DNA from: Ignelater luminosus
Taxonomy: Eukaryota > Arthropoda > Insecta > Coleoptera > Elateridae
DNA length: 64,000 bases
Assembly (NCBI GenBank): GCA_011009095.1
Contig: VTPC01008252.1
Coordinates: forward strand, 132,296-196,295
Direction of reading: 5' to 3'
The position numbers and the translations under genes are program-made. The notes under the pieces are model-generated. The model saw nothing but the letters and a program-made list of their open reading frames with translations, ran no database searches and was not told the DNA's origin. Positions 1 to 64,000 of the stretch are shown here, piece after piece. Numbering within the stretch: the first letter of the stretch is position 1; each line of letters starts with the position of its first letter.

Positions 1-25
1 TTAAGGAAGAAACACAATAAACATA

Positions 26-926
26 CAATGTGTCCACATTTCGACTATTGAGATCTCGGAAATTGTAAGAGATACGAAGTCGGTTAAATTAGAAAAGTTT
101 TGGCTATTTTGGAGATCAATTTACTTATGCTTTTGTTTTTCTTTTCAAAAAAGTTCACGGCTTATTAGATATTTGCTAAAAACGAAATTATCTTAGTTTT
201 TTTTTTAAATAAAAAGCATTTCTCACTTGGTGTGCCATGGCTTTAAACATATGAAAATCATTGATTTTTATCAGATAAATTACATTTGTTATGTAACAAT
301 TGCTAAAACAAAATAAAAAAGGCTTTTAAAATACTTTACTGAGCATTCACAGATAGCATCAAATAAGCAGCTAATGCCCCATACAAGCGTATTTATTTTG
401 TTTTAGCAATTTTTGCATAACAAATGAATTTCTGTGATAAAACTCCACGACTTTGTGTGTTAGATATCATGGCACACTATGATGAAAAATGATTTTCACT
501 TCATAACTCGGTAAAACAAAAGAATAGCTATGTCAAACCATGTATCACTGAAAAGCATCTAAGGCGTGCAGTTCAGTAATATGGAAATCAAGTATGCGTT
601 CCGTTAGAAAAAAATTGGATTTACGTTTCACCGCCGAAGTGAAACAAAAGACAATTGCGAAAATATTTTTTTTTTGTATTTCGGAGTAAATTTTCTAAAA
701 CACCCTCTTTTCTGTTCTTTTCTATCTTTGCTTGTTCCTGAGATATTTCACATAAAAAATAAGATAATTTCGTTTTTAGCAAATATCTAGTAAGCCGTGA
801 ACTTTTTTGAAAAAACAAAAAGTAAACTGATCTCGAAAACAGCCAAAACTTTTCTAATTTAACCGATTTCGTGTCTCTTACAATTTCCAAGATCCCAATA
901 GTGAGCATCGAAATGTGGACACACTG
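26..926. mobile_element. Long-TIR MITE, copy A
   Basis: The ends are inverted repeats of about 185 bp: the left arm from 26 (caatgtgtccacatttcga) matches the reverse complement of the right arm ending at 926 (tcgaaatgtggacacactg). TA flanks both ends (24-25 and 927-928), as in Tc1/mariner insertions. The core is AT-rich with a second internal inverted repeat (gctaaaacaaaa near 300, ttttgttttagc near 395) and no transposase. Open frames here are TIR artefacts. A second, truncated copy lies at 11930-12735 and a lone end at 36396-36468. Confidence 0.75.
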
Positions 927-2238
927 TATAGTAAAAGGAAATATTTTAGATATGGTCAGGAGATATTCAATCAAATGCTTACAAGAACCACATGATCTCA
1001 AAACTTCTAACCTCACCTTTAAAAATGCTTCAAGTGCCTAAACAAATTTATCTTGATCTCAGTTTGAAACAACAATCAGGAAACAACCAACCATATGCGC
1101 ATCTTATACGATCTGATTCCAATACGACTCAAGCAAGATTTACAGAAGATACGTCGGAATAGAAAAATATTAGAAATAGTGGCAAAATTGAATGATTACT
1201 TAATAGTCTAAGATTAATTAGAATCTTCCGAAGCTGAATTGAAATTAACCCATCAGAAAAGAGGCTAAGAAAAAAAAACGATTTTATAATACAAAATGAA
1301 CCTTATATAATAATTCAGGAAATAACGTCAAAACTAAATAGTCTTGAGCCTCACGTTGGGCGCCAAATTTGCTGTGATAATTGTGAGAACTTTACTTCCC
1401 AGCAAAACGGATACAGGTATAATTGAAATTATTGAATGCAGTCATCGAACTCTTTAGGGAAGAATATTAAATTTGGTTTCAATATAATAAAATTTGTCAT
1501 ACCTTATAAAATTGTTTTGATTTCCATTGTATGCATATGTGACTCACCATTTTGGATATTACAAAAACATGTTTACATGTTTCTAATTTGCGAATCTTGT
1601 CACAAAGCTTCAAAGATAAAATTTCGAGATTATTTAGGCCTGTTTGTACACGGAAATAAAAGTCAACAGACAATCCTAATGGCAACTAAAGCTACAAGTC
1701 GATTAGTTGAGATAAAGATTGAATCTTGAGTATGATTTAGCGATAGAATACTAAAAATTCGATGCATAAGCTGTGATTCGCTGTAATACGCACTCAATCG
1801 TAACAAATTTCTTAAATAGAATTAATTCGACGAGTTACCAAAAATGACGATGAGCCAAATTATTAATAATAAAGCGGAGATGAGTAGTGTCAACATGAGA
1901 AGTGGTGTAGCAAAGCTGACTTGCAAATTTATGGTAACACAACACAATATTTTAGTGTGAATTGTGCAAACCTGAAAACTGTCCAATCTGTACTAACTAC
2001 TGACACCGACTTTCAAAATTCAAACCCGAAAAGGTCGAACTTCAAACCCGAAAAAGTCGAAATTCACATCAAGTTTCAAGTTGGTCCCAAGGCAGAGATT
2101 AGTTGATAAATATATGACTAGGACTACCTGAGAACGATGTTTAAAATTTTATAACTCATCAGAAAGATGAGACTAGGATGGTTCTGGTTGATGGTAACCG
2201 AACTGACAATTTTACTTTGACTGACCTCTGTCTAAATA
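927..2238. other. AT-rich flank without recognised gene
   Basis: Intergenic DNA between two repeats. Small open frames (for example 1436-1729 and 1921-2106) have no family resemblance and no splice or codon support. A short direct repeat (tcaaacccgaaaaggtcgaa type) occurs near 2020-2060. Confidence 0.4.
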
Positions 2239-3000
2239 GAGGGTCGCTAAAAAGTATGGAAACACGCTGCCCCCGGAGAAGCGGGAAGAGATAGACAAAT
2301 GAAATTTGGAGCGCTTAAAGTAGGTATTTTTTTGCCATGTTTTGCGAAGGTAATTAAAAACAAATCTTCAATTGGTTTTTTGTACGGCCGCCATATTGAA
2401 TTTTTTAAATGGAACACCCTGTATGTAACCTCATATTTATTGACAAAAGAAAGGTTGTTATCTCCAAAACCTTTCAAGATAAGTATAGCAACCCTTATTG
2501 AATTCGCCTTTAAAATTCCTATCCAAATATGGGGTCATATACAGGGTGATCCAGTTAAAGGAATTCAATATGGCGGCCGTACGAAATAACAATTGAAGAT
2601 TTGATCTTAACTCTCTTCGCAAAACATGGCAAACAATGCCTACTTTAAGATCTCCAAATTTCATTTCTCTATCTCTTACCGTTTTTGCAGGAGCAGCGTG
2701 CTTCCATACTTTTTAATAAGGAAACCCCTGACAAAAGAATAGTGATTATCTCCAAAACCTTTCAAGATAAGTATAGCGACCCTTATATCATTGAATTTGT
2801 CTTTAAAGTCTCTATCCAAATATGGGGTCATATACAGGGTGTTCCATTTAAAGAAATTCAATATTCAATTGAAGATTTGTTTTTAATTACCTTCGCAAAG
2901 CATGGAAAAAAATACCTACTTTAAGCTCTCCAAATTTCATTTGTCTATCTCTTATCGTTTCTGCGGGGGCAGCGTGTTGCCATACTTTTTAGCGGCCCTG
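2239..3000. mobile_element. Duplicated fold-back/TIR element
   Basis: The ends are inverted: ggtcgctaaaaagtatgg at 2241 against ccatactttttagcggcc at 2981, with homology of about 130 bp reaching inwards on each side. A third copy of the end, in the right-hand orientation, lies internally at about 2645-2718. The segment 2455-2580 is directly repeated at 2750-2865 (ctccaaaacctttcaagata; ccaaatatggggtcatatac). The layout suggests a unit plus a partial tandem duplication. No transposase is present. Confidence 0.65.
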
Positions 3001-3389
3001 TATGTTAGGTGTATTTTTGGTTGAAACGTAACATTTTGAGCAAGGCAATGTCCCTTATCAAAATTGTTGTTTTGTGTCGATCTGGTAAGAGATTGGTCTT
3101 TTACGGGCAAGTTTTTCTAAATTTCTTGTTTTTGTAACAAGAGTTTAGATAGGGATAGAACGATGGAACTTCTTTTTTCGTTTAACCGATGACCTTTGGT
3201 TCTGTTTACCGAAATCTTTCTAAAAAGAGGAAACTTGAATCAAAGTAACAAATTTAGTGCCAGCAGTTCTCTATTGTTTTTGTTTCCTTCATTCAAAAAT
3301 GTGTATCATGGGGACAGATGGTAGTGAGTACTGATACGAAACTGTTTTTGAGTCGATGAAGAAATTAATTTGATATCTTTGAAGTAAGG

Positions 3390-3849
3390 AGTTTGCTGTG
3401 GCAAAATTCTTCTAAAGTTGAATTGTCGATTTTAAACAGCTACCGGGTCAACAATTTTATGTTGCATATACATAAACGAGGCGATGTTAGTGATAAATTT
3501 AAAACCATAAAATTAGATAAGTTCGCTAAGAAATTTCTTGTGTGGCAAGCAATTTGCTCTTGCGACCTGAAAAGCAAGACATTTGTTACTTCTGGAGATG
3601 CACATACAAGAGTGATATTCAGCGACGGCCCATTATGTTAGAACCACTCTGGGTTGATATTCAAACAATAATATAGAAGTTGTACCCAAAGCTGCCAATC
3701 CTCCAAATTGTCCGGAATTGCGTCCGATTGAAAGATATTGGGCAATCGTCAAACACAAATTAAAGAAAATAGGAAGGATCGCTACAGACGAAAGGAATTT
3801 TAAACGAATGTGGGATGTAACGTGTGATACGGTGTCCAATGCCGATGTA
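3390..3849 (+). pseudogene. Tc1/mariner-superfamily transposase fragment
   Basis: A frame at 3393-3641 encodes part of a DDE transposase (FLVWQAICSCDLKSKTFVT). From about 3690 it continues as AANPPNCPELRPIERYWAIVKHKL, the conserved segment around the third catalytic acidic residue (here E of PIERYW). The stretch between, carrying the second catalytic residue, is missing, and the N-terminal half is absent. It abuts a 204-bp MITE at 3850. This is a dead fragment of a plain DNA transposon. Confidence 0.75.
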
Positions 3850-4053
3850 CTATCGCGGCAAAAAAACCGGGGCACCACACAAGGTTTAAAATTACTCTTT
3901 GTAAATCTGTCTTTCAGTTTAAGTAAAATTATTGTGTAAGTATTTTATTAATTGAACTGACAAATCCATCTTAAAGCCTGATGAAAAAGGGAGAAATTTT
4001 GTTAAAATTGACGTATCGTCAGACAAGTGTGCCCCGTTTTTTTGCCGGTATAG
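3850..4053. mobile_element. 204-bp MITE with TA target duplication
   Basis: Inverted ends ctatcgcggcaaaaaaaccg (3850) and cgtttttttgccggtatag (ending 4053) match for about 27 bp with a few differences, flanked by TA at 3848-3849 and 4054-4055. It lies directly at the end of a Tc1-like transposase fragment and may be a deletion derivative of that family or an insertion into it. Confidence 0.65.
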
Positions 4054-4149
4054 TACAACCATTGATACGAGGTAAGTTAGGGCTTTTTCCCAAACTTAGT
4101 TCCTTTTATTATATTCTGTTTTTGATTTAAGATTTTGTTTGTTTGCTAA

Positions 4150-4760
4150 TAATAAAATAAAGTTGTGTTTGTTCTTTAGTCGCTTGATATTTTCATTTTC
4201 TATCGACCACTTTTTTCGTGGATAATCCTTAAGTAGTGATAGTATTGACGCGTAACTCTTTTTTGTTAAAAATCGATAGATAAAAGACGATCAGAGGAAC
4301 CGAGTGTGGCCAGTCTTTCTTTGTTTTTGTTCATGTTTTTCTATAAAATTCTGAATTTTGGGAACGAAAGACGAATTAGACGTACCGAGAAGCTCTTTTG
4401 TTTCTGTTTCTCTCCAGATCTGTGTATGTTGGAAAAGAGCGGTGTTATTGACATGAACTTTTTTGTACGAATTGACGAGAAAGAGAACAAGCTGACCGAG
4501 TACGAGCAATCATTTGTTTCTGTTTTTATTTTTCGATTCTCTTCAAATCGTGTACCTTGGGAACAAGTGATAGAGTTGAAACAGGACTCTTTTTTGTCAG
4601 AGTTGATGATTAAGGATTTTTTTGTTTTTTTTAACTCTATTTTATATACCTTATAAACAAGTGCTAATATTGACTCAGAAGTGTTTTTATCGAGTGTCGT
4701 TTGTTTTTCTCTTAAATCGTGTATCTTGGAAACTATAGTTCGGATCACAGCGAGACTTAG
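4150..4760. repeat. Diverged tandem repeat upstream of Klc
   Basis: A degenerate unit of roughly 80-116 bp recurs about five or six times. The landmarks are TTTGTTTYTGTTT blocks near 4319, 4398, 4514, 4618 and 4697, and AAGTGaTAgTaTTGAC blocks near 4235, 4440, 4565 and 4660. Long open frames on both strands (4306-4656 and 4341-4748) are by-products of the repeat. The position just upstream of the presumed Klc leader could be promoter-proximal, but no regulatory role can be shown. Confidence 0.5.
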
Positions 4761-4949
4761 CTAAAGCTAACAAACTCGTCGAGAATAACCAATATTTATA
4801 TTTCACCTCCGAAAGTCTGTTTTGAAAACTGGAAGGCGAATTGTGACGAGGCTTTCTTAAAAATCAATCGAAGCTGATCTTTTTTGTCAGAAATATTAAT
4901 TGAAAAACTTCCAAGCAAATTGGTAGCAGCAAATTGAAGGTTGTTGAAG

Positions 4950-5244
4950 TTGGTTTAACGGTGTTAAAAGAATTCGGTTCTCCTGATGAAGTTATTGAAT
5001 ACCGCAGTTCTGAAAGAATTTTGTATAATAATCAAGTATTTAACAATAGGTTTCCAATAAAAAAAAGAAACCAATAGTGTACGATATTTTCTCTTCCGTT
5101 GATATTTCACGCTCGAGTATTGAAGGGTTTGAGCATATTTCCGCTCAATGTAACAACATAAAAACCTACCATGCGGTAATAATAACAAACAAGCAAGACG
5201 TTTAAACTTTTTCATTAAAAATCATTGCACGACTCGTTTCGCCT
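4950..5244 (+). other. Klc: Probable Klc 5'UTR exon (start unknown)
   Basis: A strong donor (CCT then GTAAGTAT) lies at 5245, and a pyrimidine-rich acceptor (ttttccttgttccag) ends at 5389, 25 nt before the Klc start codon. Together they define a 145-nt intron in the leader. The 5' limit given here is a guess, because I see no clear TATA box or initiator. Inferred from splice consensus only. Confidence 0.45.
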
Positions 5245-5414
5245 GTAAGTATAACTAGAAGATTGATTGATTTCTAACCGTGGAAGTTCGCAAAACAAAA
5301 GTTTGACACTTTTTAATTAACCAAGTTGTGATTTTCAGTTAATGAATACACCGACCGGCCGTTAATTAATTTACTTTTCCTTGTTCCAGTAAGAAAATAG
5401 AAAGTCTTGGTAAA

Positions 5415-63883
<58,469 letters not shown>

Positions 63884-64000
63884 TTTCAATGTTTTGTTTT
63901 CAGTACTATTATTTTGTTATTTATTTTTTTGTTATTACTTTTAAAATTTTAAATCTTTTACAAAATTATTTTTTGTTGCATATCACAACAAACTTTATAT

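Noticed and set aside
621-1016. 131-codon minus-strand open frame
   Set aside because: It lies in the terminal inverted repeat of the MITE at 26-926 and has no recognised domain.
4306-4748. Overlapping long open frames on both strands (116 and 135 codons)
   Set aside because: Both fall in the diverged tandem repeat; composition follows the repeat and there is no homology.

Overview
The window is nuclear DNA from an AT-rich insect genome. The order is not fixed by the sequence; a beetle or another TE-rich insect would fit. It holds one host gene, kinesin light chain (Klc), on the + strand, with very long introns full of decayed DNA transposons. I recognised Klc by reading splice-consistent exons that match the family from end to end: coiled coil, LFP-acidic linker, six TPRs, and a variable C-terminus.

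Klc layout. A probable 5'UTR exon ends at 5244. Constitutive coding exons are 5415-5606, 17798-18110, 32997-33225, 33289-33547, 33926-34130, 35347-35573 and 45561-45701, followed by alternative ends. The short form ends in exon 51678-51779 (555 aa). A distal pair of exons, 63548-63660 and 63751-63883, joins in the same phase and encodes a tail resembling the SGSxGKxxxALRxS helix of vertebrate KLC1/KLC2 (603 aa). Other in-frame candidates are a 90-nt cassette at 18209-18298 between the LFP motif and TPR1, a 12-nt microexon at 35660-35671, a weak 15-nt microexon at 46155-46169, and a short terminal exon at 55106-55123. The gene spans about 58.5 kb of coding extent, with introns of 12.2, 14.7, 10.0 and 6.0 kb.

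Upstream region (1-5240). This contains a 0.9-kb long-TIR MITE, a duplicated fold-back element, a Tc1-like transposase fragment abutting a 204-bp MITE, and a diverged tandem repeat just upstream of the 5'UTR exon.

Intron 1 (5607-17797). This is a graveyard of nested transposons: a hAT-type element with 8-bp TSDs split by a mariner-like element, a palindrome, a RAG1-like Transib transposase fossil split by a small MITE, and a Tc1/mariner element fused to its own deletion derivative.

Later introns and 3' flank. These contain an R1-like LINE fragment next to a Ty3/gypsy fossil, two striking hairpins (23792-24027 and 50813-50980), several MITEs, a Tc1 fragment, a P-element/THAP9-like fossil, an internally deleted mariner, a second hAT element with a perfect 8-bp TSD, and a large element (about 57.5-62.2 kb) with long inverted ends. 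No tRNA, rRNA, CRISPR or bacterial-type operon was seen. The most interesting material is the set of unannotated-looking Klc splice options, especially the cassette exon carrying a W-acidic-like motif.
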